Below are positions 28,385 to 36,092 of a stretch of 64,000 nucleotides of DNA, piece after piece. This DNA comes from Halolamina pelagica. GTDB taxonomy: Archaea; Halobacteriota; Halobacteria; Halobacteriales; Haloferacaceae. The stretch lies in the NCBI RefSeq assembly GCF_900115675.1, contig NZ_FOXI01000005.1:186001-250000 (forward strand), written 5' to 3'. Within the stretch, counting starts at the first letter, position 1. Every line of letters begins with the position of its first letter. The notes beneath the pieces are model-generated. The model was not told the origin of the DNA. It worked only from the letters and a program-made list of their open reading frames with translations, and ran no database searches. The position numbers and the translations under genes are program-made.

Positions 28385-29290
28385 TTAGGAGGTCGACGGC
28401 GTCATCTCGATGTCCATCGCCTTCTGGATGATCTGGATCGACGCCGTCGAGCAGACGAAGTACCAGAAGATCCACGGCTGGATCGGCCCGAGCATCGGCT
28501 CGGTCCACGTCATGACGCCCCAGATGGGGAAGATGACCTCGCCCAGCACGTGGTGGCTCTCCGCGCCGCGGGCGCCGATGGCCCAGTACATCCACAGGAA
28601 CACCGGGATGGTGAGGAACATGATCCAGGCCATCGGGCGGAACTGCTCTTTGAACATGCCGAGCTGGTCGCCCATCGCCTCCATCTGCTCCTCCTGGATC
28701 TTCTGCATCGCGGCGTCGTCGCCGCGCTCTTTGGCCTCCTTGCGGCGCTCCTGGATGTCCTTCATCCGGTCCTGGTAGGCGCTCATCTTCTCCATGTCCA
28801 TCAGCAGCGCGCGCAGGACCGTCGAGTAGAGCCCGGTGGTCATCGCCAGCAGCAGGACGACCGCGTAGAACGGGAGCACGTCCAGCAGCGGCCCGAGCAC
28901 CACGTCGATGGCGCCCCCGACGACGTTCCGGACCGGCGCGTAGGCGTAGCCGACCATGAACAGCACCGTCCCGCCGCCGGCCATCTTGTCCCACTTCGAC
29001 CACGACGTGCTCTCGACGTCGTCGAGGTCGACCGACGAACTGGTGAGATCGTCGTCGGACTCGAGCGCCTCGCGGGCGGCCTCGGGGTCCTCGATCCGGA
29101 ACCCCGTCTCGCCCTCGACGAGCACCTCCTTCTCGATCAGTCGGCCCCACTGGCCGCTCTCGATCTCGCCTTTCACGTCCGCCCAGCCGACCTCGCCGTC
29201 GTCGGCGCGGTCGAGCACCGTCTCGACGACGTCCCGCATCGCGGGATCCTCCGAGACGAGTTCGCGGACGCGCTTCTCGGTCCGTACCAT
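28385..29290 (-). CDS. DUF106 membrane protein (EMC3/YidC-like family)
   Basis: A 301-residue protein. The N-terminal 100 residues are acidic and soluble. The membrane part has hydrophobic helices (about residues 105-125, 140-162, 220-240 and 268-290) with a charged coiled-coil hairpin (DRMKDIQERRKEAKERGDD and onwards) between the second and third. This is the archaeal DUF106 design, now linked to the EMC3/TMCO1/YidC insertase superfamily. In many archaea it lies beside adk and secY; here adk is directly upstream on the same strand with an 85-nt gap. The predicted role is membrane-protein insertion. Confidence 0.9.
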   Translation of the reverse strand: MVRTEKRVRELVSEDPAMRDVVETVLDRADDGEVGWADVKGEIESGQWGRLIEKEVLVEGETGFRIEDPEAAREALESDDDLTSSSVDLDDVESTSWSKWDKMAGGGTVLFMVGYAYAPVRNVVGGAIDVVLGPLLDVLPFYAVVLLLAMTTGLYSTVLRALLMDMEKMSAYQDRMKDIQERRKEAKERGDDAAMQKIQEEQMEAMGDQLGMFKEQFRPMAWIMFLTIPVFLWMYWAIGARGAESHHVLGEVIFPIWGVMTWTEPMLGPIQPWIFWYFVCSTASIQIIQKAMDIEMTPSTS

Positions 29291-29375
29291 TGAGCCTCCC
29301 TTCGCTACCGGGCGTAATGAACCTTTTACTTGCCGCTGTCGAGGCTGGCGACGACTGCAGAACCGAGGGAGGCGG

Positions 29376-29990
29376 TTACGCGTCGATAGCGTCGGTGAGA
29401 CGCTCGAACACGTCCTCGGGCGTTCCCTCGCCGTCGACTTCGACCAGTTCGCCCGTCTCCCGGTAATGCTCGATCACGGGCTCGGTGTTCTCCTCGTACA
29501 CTTCCAGTCGGTCGCGAACGACGTCCTCCTCGTCGTCGTCGCGCTGGACGAGTCGCTCGCGGACCTCCTCGTCCTCGGGCATGTCGAACTTGACGTGGTA
29601 GTTCTCGCCGGTCTCGGGGTCGACGCGGCGGCCGGTCAGGCGCTCGACCAGCGTGTCGCGGTCGACGTCAAGGAAGAACACGTAGTCCAGCTCGGTCGCG
29701 TCGTCGAGGTACTCGACCTGCTCGAGGTTGCGCGGGTAGCCGTCGAGGACGTAGCCGTCGGCGTCCTCGAGCGCGGCCGCGAGCACCTCGTTGACGACCT
29801 CGTCGGGGACGAGCTCGCCGGCCTCCATGAAGCTCCGCGGCGTGCCGTACTCCGTCTCCATGTCCTTGTTCGCTCGCAGGGCGTCGCCAGTCGAGACGTG
29901 ATCGAGGTCGTACGTCTCGCAGAGTCGCTTCGCCTGCGTGCCTTTGCCGGCGCCGGGCGGACCCAGCAGTAGGATGTGGTAATCGGCCAT
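29376..29990 (-). CDS. adk: Adenylate kinase
   Basis: A 204-residue adenylate kinase. P-loop GPPGAGKGTQ at 9-18, STGDALRAN (NMP-binding), YVLDGYPRNLEQVEYLD, and a LID region LTGRRVDPETGENYHVKFD (compact, no zinc Cys) then RRDDDEEDVVRDRLEVYEE-type ending. It equilibrates AMP, ADP and ATP. The start at 29990 follows a good TATA box, and the 500 additional residues in the open frame upstream are an antisense shadow of the GNAT region. adk-DUF106 pairing is a known archaeal gene arrangement. Confidence 0.95.
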   Translation of the reverse strand: MADYHILLLGPPGAGKGTQAKRLCETYDLDHVSTGDALRANKDMETEYGTPRSFMEAGELVPDEVVNEVLAAALEDADGYVLDGYPRNLEQVEYLDDATELDYVFFLDVDRDTLVERLTGRRVDPETGENYHVKFDMPEDEEVRERLVQRDDDEEDVVRDRLEVYEENTEPVIEHYRETGELVEVDGEGTPEDVFERLTDAIDA

Positions 29991-30011
29991 GTCGGAACCG
30001 ACTCGGGCCGA

Positions 30012-30021
30012 GCATAAAGGC
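30012..30021 (-). promoter_or_regulatory. TATA box CCTTTATGCT before adk
   Basis: On the minus strand CCTTTATGCT is centred about 26 nt upstream of the adk ATG at 29990. This indicates a leaderless transcript and supports the chosen start. Confidence 0.6.
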
Positions 30022-30078
30022 TTGAAGAAAGCGGTCGGCGTCCGGGACTGATTAGTCGCCGCGCTCCCCAGAGCCGGT

Positions 30079-30504
30079 ATGACTCGCTTCGACGCCGACA
30101 CGCCCACCGACCGTCGGAAGCTGTTTGCCGACGCCGTGACCGCCCACCGCACCCGGGGGAGCTCCTTCCTCACTATCGAGGCCGCGCCGCCGGAGTCCCC
30201 GGCGTTCGACCCGGACGGCGACGACGAGGAGGAGCAGGACGAGCCCCAGCCGTGGCTCCAGTTCGCCGAGAAGACGTTCAACCTCGACGTAACCGACGCG
30301 GAGCTGGACAGCGTCAAGTCGCTGGTCGACGAGTTCCCGGAGTTCCGCATCGACGACCTCGAGTCGCCCGAAACCGCGGAGGGGACCAACGTCCGGATCA
30401 CCGCCCGCTCGGACGCCAACCGCCTCGCGGACTTCGCCGACCGCGTCTTCCGCGAGGTGTACGAGCGCGAGGAGGAGTACCGGGCGTGGGTCGTGGCTGT
30501 CTGA
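30079..30504 (+). CDS. Haloarchaeal protein of unknown function
   Basis: A 141-residue acidic protein. It begins MTRFDADTPTDRRKLFADAV, has an Asp/Glu run (DGDDEEEQDEP) after residue 45, then alternating helix and strand (WLQFAEKTFNLDVTDAELDSV, NVRITARSDANRLADFADRV) and ends YRAWVVAV. No motif that I can assign. It could be an alpha/beta fold with a final strand. A box CTGATTAGTC at 30048-30057 lies 27 nt before the ATG, so it is likely expressed on its own. It converges with the GNAT gene. Confidence 0.78.
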   Translation: MTRFDADTPTDRRKLFADAVTAHRTRGSSFLTIEAAPPESPAFDPDGDDEEEQDEPQPWLQFAEKTFNLDVTDAELDSVKSLVDEFPEFRIDDLESPETAEGTNVRITARSDANRLADFADRVFREVYEREEEYRAWVVAV

Positions 30505-30535
30505 GCGCGCCCCCCCAGAAGGGACCGCCTGCGAA

Positions 30536-31561
30536 CTACGCCCAGTGGCGCTCGGTCAGGTCCGCACGCATCACGAAGTCGGGCTCGTCGCCCACGTCGG
30601 CGCCCGCGAGCGCGGTGTCGCTCACCCACTTGACCGACTCGGGGATCAGCACGCGCGTCGTGTCGGCGTCGACCGAAGCGGCGTCGCGGCTGATCGCGGC
30701 CAGCAGCGCGTCGCAGGACGCGCGATCGCGCCACGCCGCGACGCCGTACTCGGCGCGAGTCCGTGACTCGCCGTCGTCCTCGAACTCGCTCGTCCGGACG
30801 CGGTGGCTGAACCCGCCGATACCGCCGTCTGGCGCCGAGACGACCAACAGCCGGTCGTCCGCAGCAGCCCGCCGGAGGCGCTCGCGGGTGAGCTCCGACA
30901 GCGCCCACGACTCCGTGGGGTCGAGTGCGAGCCCGTCGAGCGCGTCGCGCGCCGCCGCGTCGGTCCAGAACCCCCACGCTGCGTCGGGGTCGGCGTCGAC
31001 GACCGCGGCGTCGTCGGTGCGGGCCGTCGCGTCGGCGTCCGGCTCGGGCTGGACCCACCGGAACTCGGTGCCGGGCTCGAACCCGTTGACCCGCGAGGCG
31101 CCGAGGCCGCTGGTGTTCCACGAGAACACCATGTTCCGGGCCACGCGCCGGCCCGTCTCGTGGAGCCAGTGGAAGCCGGCGTCGTTCAGCGCCCGCGAGA
31201 GCCGTCGACCGCGGTACTCCGGGTCGACCCGCATCGCCTGCATCCACCCCTCGTGCTCGCTGAGGCCGACCGCCTGACAGACCCCGACCGCGCGGCCGTC
31301 GGCGAGTTCGTCCACGTCGGCGGGATCGACGCCGTCGACGGACTCCGGCGCCGGCGGCGACTCGGTGGTGTCGACCGCGACGAACGTCCGCGTGTCGGGG
31401 TCGTCCGCCGCCATCCACCGCGGGAACGCCTCGGGGATGTAGTCGCCGCTCTCCCAGGTGTCGGTGGTGAACGCGGCGACCGCCGGGTAGTCCCCGGGGA
31501 CCGCCTCCCGGACCTCGATCGCCGCGTCGGCGGCGTACTCCGTCGTCGTGGTTACGTCCAT
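30536..31561 (-). CDS. GNAT family N-acetyltransferase
   Basis: A 341-residue protein. The first half is a GNAT domain with motif A (MRVDPEYRGRRLSRALNDA), where the R-G-R-R-L loop binds the acetyl-CoA pyrophosphate, and motif B (FSWNTSGLGASRVNGFEPG). The second half (about 190-341) has similar strand/helix spacing without a clear cofactor loop and may be a degenerate second GNAT repeat. The acceptor is unknown. Its ATG lies 10 bases inside the 3' end of gatD, so the two are probably translated together. Confidence 0.85.
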   Translation of the reverse strand: MDVTTTTEYAADAAIEVREAVPGDYPAVAAFTTDTWESGDYIPEAFPRWMAADDPDTRTFVAVDTTESPPAPESVDGVDPADVDELADGRAVGVCQAVGLSEHEGWMQAMRVDPEYRGRRLSRALNDAGFHWLHETGRRVARNMVFSWNTSGLGASRVNGFEPGTEFRWVQPEPDADATARTDDAAVVDADPDAAWGFWTDAAARDALDGLALDPTESWALSELTRERLRRAAADDRLLVVSAPDGGIGGFSHRVRTSEFEDDGESRTRAEYGVAAWRDRASCDALLAAISRDAASVDADTTRVLIPESVKWVSDTALAGADVGDEPDFVMRADLTERHWA

Positions 31562-32823
31562 GGCTGGGACTCCTCGGTGAGTTCACCGGCGAGGTCCCGC
31601 CCCATCGCGTCCGCGGGGTTCCGGGCGTTTTCGAGCGCCCACATCAGCTTCACCTTCGCCGTCCCGGGGAGCGTGTCGCCCGCCTCCACGACCCCGGCGT
31701 CGAGCAGGTCCCGCCCGGTGTCGTAGACGCGGTCACAGACCCGCCCCTCGATGCACTGGGAGGTCATCGCGACGGTCGTGCCGTCCTCGACCAGTTCTTC
31801 CAGTCGCGGGATGAGGTCAGTGTGCACGTGGCCGAGCCCCGTGCCTTCGACGATAACGCCGTCTTTCCCGTCGAGGTAGTCCCACGCGGCCGGATCCATC
31901 CCGGGCGTCGGCTTGACGAGTTCCACGTCGGTCGCGAGGTCGGGGTTGATCGCGAGTTCCGCCTCGCCGCGCGCGGTGTATTCGCTGTCGAAGCTGACGC
32001 CTGCGGCGTCGCCTTGCCCGTCTTTCGCCGCCTCGTAGTCGACGCTCCCGAGCGGCTCGCCGCCGACGGTCTCGAAGGCGTCGCGCCGCGAGGTGTGGTT
32101 CTTCCGGACGCGCGTGCCGCGGTGGAGCGCGCAGTCGTCGTCGGAGGGGGTGGCGTGCATGCAGACCATCACCTCGGCGGCGTCGGCCGTCGCCGCCTCG
32201 ACGGCACAGACCGCGTTCATCACGTTGTCCGAGGAGGGGCGATCCGCCGAGCGCTGACTACCTGTGAAGACGATGGGGACGGGCGTGTCGAGCATGTACG
32301 AGAGCGCGGCCGCCGAATACTGCATCGTGTCGGTGCCGTGCATCACGACGACGCCGTCGGCGCCGGCCTCGATCTCCTCCTCGACGGCCCGAGCGAGCTC
32401 CTGCCAGATCGAGGGCTCCATGTTCTCGCTCAGGATGTCGGCGACGACGCGGCCGCGGTAGTTCGCCCGGCCCGCGAGTTCGGGCACGGCCCGCAGCACG
32501 TCCTCGGCGTCGAAGCGCGCGGTCACGGCGCCGGTGCGGTAGTCGACGGTCGAGGCGATGGTGCCGCCGGTCGAGACCAGCGCCACCGTCGGCAGGTCCT
32601 CGTCGAACTCGATCTCGGAGTCCTCGCCGCCGCCGGCCTCGCCCTCCTCGACGTCGTACACGTCCGACTCCAGTAGCTCCACGTCGGCGCCCTCTCGGGC
32701 GATCCCGACGTTGTAGCCGCCGTCGAGTTTGAGCACGAGGTGGGCCTCGTCGGTCGTCGGCATCAGGACGCCTTCGTCGGTCGCGCCGTCGTGATCGACG
32801 CGGACGCGGTCCCCGGGATTCAT
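31552..32823 (-). CDS. gatD: Glu-tRNA(Gln) amidotransferase subunit D
   Basis: A 423-residue GatD. An N-terminal SH3-like segment (PGDRVRVDHDGATDEGVL) is followed by an L-asparaginase type I core: VALVSTGGTIAST with the first catalytic Thr, VVMHGTDTMQYSAAALSY with the second Thr and Asp, IVFTGSQRSAD, and RVRKNHTSRRDAF with the catalytic Lys. With GatE it converts Glu-tRNA(Gln) to Gln-tRNA(Gln), the archaeal route to glutaminyl-tRNA. gatE is not in the window. The GNAT gene overlaps its 3' end by 10 nt. Confidence 0.95.
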   Translation of the reverse strand: MNPGDRVRVDHDGATDEGVLMPTTDEAHLVLKLDGGYNVGIAREGADVELLESDVYDVEEGEAGGGEDSEIEFDEDLPTVALVSTGGTIASTVDYRTGAVTARFDAEDVLRAVPELAGRANYRGRVVADILSENMEPSIWQELARAVEEEIEAGADGVVVMHGTDTMQYSAAALSYMLDTPVPIVFTGSQRSADRPSSDNVMNAVCAVEAATADAAEVMVCMHATPSDDDCALHRGTRVRKNHTSRRDAFETVGGEPLGSVDYEAAKDGQGDAAGVSFDSEYTARGEAELAINPDLATDVELVKPTPGMDPAAWDYLDGKDGVIVEGTGLGHVHTDLIPRLEELVEDGTTVAMTSQCIEGRVCDRVYDTGRDLLDAGVVEAGDTLPGTAKVKLMWALENARNPADAMGRDLAGELTEESQPWT

Positions 32824-32926
32824 ACCCGCAGGTTCCGGTCGGCCGGACTTGAAACTGCCTTCTTCCGGCGCCCTCCGGGGCCGTGTCGGCGCAAGACCCA
32901 TACTGCCGGCTCCCCCAGATGTGGCC

Positions 32927-33421
32927 ATGCAGCGATCGCGCGAGCGGAACACGGAAACCGAGGCGGAGATCGCCGCCGACGCCGACGACGAAACCGCGTC
33001 GAGCGGGGGCCGCCTCTCGGGCGTTCGCCGGCGCGTCGGCCGGTTGTTCTCCCTCCGCGGGTTCCTGTTGGCGTTGGCGACTGTCGTCGTCGGGGTCGTC
33101 GCCGGCGGCGCGGTCGGCGGGATCGTCCCGTTCATGGGGACGGTCGGCCGGGTCGTCGGCGTGGTCGCGGCGACGTTCCTCCTCGGGCTCGTCCGCTCGC
33201 GCCGGCAGTACCTCGAAGTCGGCGTCGCGGGCGCGGCGGTGGCGGCGGTGCTGGCGGTGACGCAGGTGTTCAGCGGCGTGTTCCTCCCGATCGGCGTCGA
33301 GTGGCTCCAGCAGTACGGGCTGGCGCTGGGCGCCATCGGCGCCGGGAGCGGCGCGGTGGCGTCGCTGCTGGGCTACTACTTCGGTCGGGACCTCCGTGCC
33401 GGGCTGACGAAGTCGATCTAG
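32927..33421 (+). CDS. Small multi-TM membrane protein of unknown function
   Basis: A 164-residue protein. An acidic N-terminal tail (about 35 residues) leads to four hydrophobic segments: FLLALATVVVGVVAGGAVGGI, VVGVVAATFLLGLV, VAGAAVAAVLAVTQVFSGVFL and LALGAIGAGSGAVASLLGYYF, ending in GRDLRAGLTKSI. Gly/Ala/Val-rich helices with no polar active-site motif. I do not recognise the family. It converges with an ArsR-type regulator, sharing the CTAG stop palindrome at 33418-33421. Confidence 0.75.
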   Translation: MQRSRERNTETEAEIAADADDETASSGGRLSGVRRRVGRLFSLRGFLLALATVVVGVVAGGAVGGIVPFMGTVGRVVGVVAATFLLGLVRSRRQYLEVGVAGAAVAAVLAVTQVFSGVFLPIGVEWLQQYGLALGAIGAGSGAVASLLGYYFGRDLRAGLTKSI

Positions 33422-34077
33422 GCGAGTTCCCAGGTGTCGCCGTCGGCTCTTCGGAGGAGTCCGTGTTCGGTGAGTTGCTCCAGCGCGTCCGCGACGGCGC
33501 TGGGGTCGGCGTCGACGTCCTCGACGATCTCGTCCCGCGAGCCGTCGGTGGTGACGACCGCCGAGAGCACCGCGGCGTAGAACCGCGAGTCGGCCTCGGC
33601 GCCGATGTGGCCGTTGAGGCGGTCGAGCACCTCGTTCACGCGGCCGTCGACCCAGCGCTGGGCGAGCGAGAGCTCGCGTTCGAGGCTCTGGAGCCGGTCG
33701 AACTCCTTGGCCAGCCCCGCCAGCCCGTCGTCGCCGGGCTGGTCGTCGATGTCGATGTCGAGGTGCGAACAGCAGCCGGTCATGTCGAGGCTGCGGCTCG
33801 CCGGGTAGGCGCTCTTGGCGCCGAAACTGTGCGGCGAGAGGCTGACCTCCAGCCTGACCGCGCGGGCGATGTGGAAGTACTTCCGCCGCTGATCGTCGGT
33901 GTGGCTCTCGACCAGCCCGGCCTCCTCCAGTTTGCGCAGGTGGTCGATGACCGCCTTCGGGCTCACGCCCAGGTACTCGCTGATCTCCGTGACGTAGCAG
34001 GACTTATGCGAGAGCAGCCGCAGGATGCGCCGGCGGTTCTCGTTGCCCAGAAGGTTCAGCAGTACCGCCGAGTCCAT
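33418..34077 (-). CDS. ArsR-type winged-helix transcriptional regulator
   Basis: A 219-residue regulator. Residues 1-75 are an ArsR-like winged helix: LLNLLGNENRRRILRLLSHKSCYVTEISEYLGVSPKAVIDHL (given here only as landmarks, recognition helix SPKAVIDHLRKLEE) and a wing QRRKYFHIA. Next is a segment with MTGCCSHLDIDID, where the Cys pair and His could sense metal or redox. The C-terminal part has a helix with RELSLAQRWVDGRVNEVL and a second winged-helix-like unit. This long, two-domain ArsR form is common in haloarchaea. The target is unknown. Confidence 0.83.
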   Translation of the reverse strand: MDSAVLLNLLGNENRRRILRLLSHKSCYVTEISEYLGVSPKAVIDHLRKLEEAGLVESHTDDQRRKYFHIARAVRLEVSLSPHSFGAKSAYPASRSLDMTGCCSHLDIDIDDQPGDDGLAGLAKEFDRLQSLERELSLAQRWVDGRVNEVLDRLNGHIGAEADSRFYAAVLSAVVTTDGSRDEIVEDVDADPSAVADALEQLTEHGLLRRADGDTWELA

Positions 34078-34199
34078 ACTCGCGTTTGGCGGCAGGGAGC
34101 AAAAAGGCTGTCTCACTGAGGGACCCCGCCCTCTCCCGCCGCCGGACGGCGTTTCCGGGGGCCAAAGGGCTATGCCTGCAGGCCCGCCACGTCGGACCC

Positions 34200-36077
34200 A
34201 TGTACCGACGCGACCTCCGGGACACGTCCCAGGACGGACTGCTGGCCGACATGGCGACCGCCGACCTCGCCGTGCAGGCGGCGCCGAGCCCCACCGACGA
34301 CCGCATCGCCTACGCACTGAACCGCGAGGACCAGACCGACATCTGGCTCCGCGAGGACGGTGCCGACGCCCGCCTCACGAGCGAGGGGATCACCGCGATG
34401 CGTCGCGGCCGCGGCGACACCCAGTGGTTCGCGTGGGGGCCCGACGGCGACCGGATCGCCTTCGTCGACGCCGAGGGGACGCTCTCGGCGGTCGACGCCG
34501 AGACCGGCGCGGTCGAGGCGCTCACCCACCACGACGACCCGGACATCGGTCTCGCGTGGGGCGACCACGGGATCGCCGCCGTCACGAACGCAGTCTCGCG
34601 CGCCGCGCTCGTCCTCGTCGACCCCGACACCGGAAGCCAGCGAGTCCTCGCGGACGACGACTACCTCTACAACGATCCGCGCTGGGGCGACGACGGCCTC
34701 TACGCGGTCCGGGCGCCCCACCGCAGCCTGTTCGACTTCGAGGCCGAACTGGTGCGGTTCCCGATCGAGGACGCCGGCGTCGCTACCGACCCGGAAGTCC
34801 TGTTCGCCGAGGACGCCGTCCGCGTCCAGACGCCGCGCCCACACCCCGAGGGCGACGGCGTGGCGTTCGTCCACGATGCGGGCGGGTTCGACGAGATCCA
34901 CTACGCCGACGGAGCCGCCGTCGACGCTGTGGGCGACGGATCGGTCGAGAGGACTACCGTCCACGCCGCCGAGGCGGCGGAGGTCGGCGCGCCCGCGTGG
35001 CACCCCGACGGCGACCGCCTCGCGTTCACCGCGACCAACGAGGGGCGCGCCCACGTCGGCGTCACGGGGATCGACGACGGCGCCGACGCCGAGCTACTGA
35101 GCGACGGCGACGCGTTCCACACCGGTCCGGTCTGGCTGGACGGTAACGTGTACACGGTCCGGGGGGACCCCACGACACCGCCGCAGGTCTGGAACGTCAG
35201 CGCGGGCGAACCGGCGATCGAGACCGGCTCGGTCGGCTTCGGGGAGCGCCTCGCGGAGCCGACGGAGTTCACCTTCCGCTCCGGCGGCCGGGAGATCCAC
35301 ACCGTGGTCTACCCGCCGGTCGACGGCTTCGGCGACGAGGTCGACTCGGTCCCGGTGCTCGTCCACCCCCACGGCGGCCCGACTGCCTTCGACGACTTCG
35401 GCTGGGACTACCGCTCGCAGTACTTCGCGGCGCTCGGCTACGCGGTCGCGATGCCGAACTACCGCGGCTCCGACGGCTACGGCCGGGCCCACCGGATGGC
35501 CAACGACGACGACTGGGGCGGCGGCGACCTCGACGACGTGATCGACGCGGCGGGGGCGACCGCCGATGCGTTCCCCGCGGTCGACGCCGACCGCGCGGGG
35601 ATCTTCGGCGGCTCCGGCGGCGGGCTGATGACCGTGAACGCGCTCGGCAACACCGACGCCTACGACGCCGGCGCGGCCTTTTACGGCGTCTACGACTACG
35701 AGACGTTCGTCGACGACACCGACGACGTCGGCTGGCAGCTGATGAAGCGCGAACTCGGCGACCTCGCGACCGACCTCGCGAACTACCGCGAGGCCAGCCC
35801 GATCCGGGACGTGCCCGACATCGAGGACCCCGTGCTGGTGCTCCACGGCGAGGAGGACACCCGCGTCCCGATCAGCCAGTCCGAACAGCTCTGTGACGAA
35901 CTCGAGAAACACGGCAAGCGCCACGAACTCCAGTCCTACGCCGAGGAACCCCACGGCTTCAGCCAGCGCGAGAACGTCGTCGACGCCTACACCCGCGTCG
36001 CGGACCTGTTCGCGAAGTACCTTCGGGTCGACCCGGACGACGGGAGCAGCCGGCCCCACCGGCCCGACGAGGAGTAG
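34200..36077 (+). CDS. S9 family prolyl oligopeptidase-type peptidase
   Basis: A 625-residue serine peptidase of the acylaminoacyl-peptidase branch. Residues 1-370 make a TolB/DPP-like beta-propeller (repeats such as APSPTDDRIAYAL and PAWHPDGDRLAFTATNEG). The alpha/beta-hydrolase part has VLVHPHGGPTAFDDF (oxyanion side), the nucleophile elbow GGSGGG with Ser472, LVLHGEEDTRVP with the Asp, and EEPHGFSQ with the His. The usual elbow is GGSYGG; here Tyr is replaced by Gly. No signal peptide, so it is cytoplasmic. A box GGCTATGCCT sits about 28 nt before the ATG. Confidence 0.92.
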   Translation: MYRRDLRDTSQDGLLADMATADLAVQAAPSPTDDRIAYALNREDQTDIWLREDGADARLTSEGITAMRRGRGDTQWFAWGPDGDRIAFVDAEGTLSAVDAETGAVEALTHHDDPDIGLAWGDHGIAAVTNAVSRAALVLVDPDTGSQRVLADDDYLYNDPRWGDDGLYAVRAPHRSLFDFEAELVRFPIEDAGVATDPEVLFAEDAVRVQTPRPHPEGDGVAFVHDAGGFDEIHYADGAAVDAVGDGSVERTTVHAAEAAEVGAPAWHPDGDRLAFTATNEGRAHVGVTGIDDGADAELLSDGDAFHTGPVWLDGNVYTVRGDPTTPPQVWNVSAGEPAIETGSVGFGERLAEPTEFTFRSGGREIHTVVYPPVDGFGDEVDSVPVLVHPHGGPTAFDDFGWDYRSQYFAALGYAVAMPNYRGSDGYGRAHRMANDDDWGGGDLDDVIDAAGATADAFPAVDADRAGIFGGSGGGLMTVNALGNTDAYDAGAAFYGVYDYETFVDDTDDVGWQLMKRELGDLATDLANYREASPIRDVPDIEDPVLVLHGEEDTRVPISQSEQLCDELEKHGKRHELQSYAEEPHGFSQRENVVDAYTRVADLFAKYLRVDPDDGSSRPHRPDEE

Positions 36078-36092
36078 TCGCTGCCACCCGCG

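Noticed and set aside
29991-31586. Open frame extending adenylate kinase by more than 500 residues
   Set aside because: The extension is antisense to or out of frame with real genes, lacks conserved sequence, and a TATA box sits immediately upstream of the ATG at 29990.
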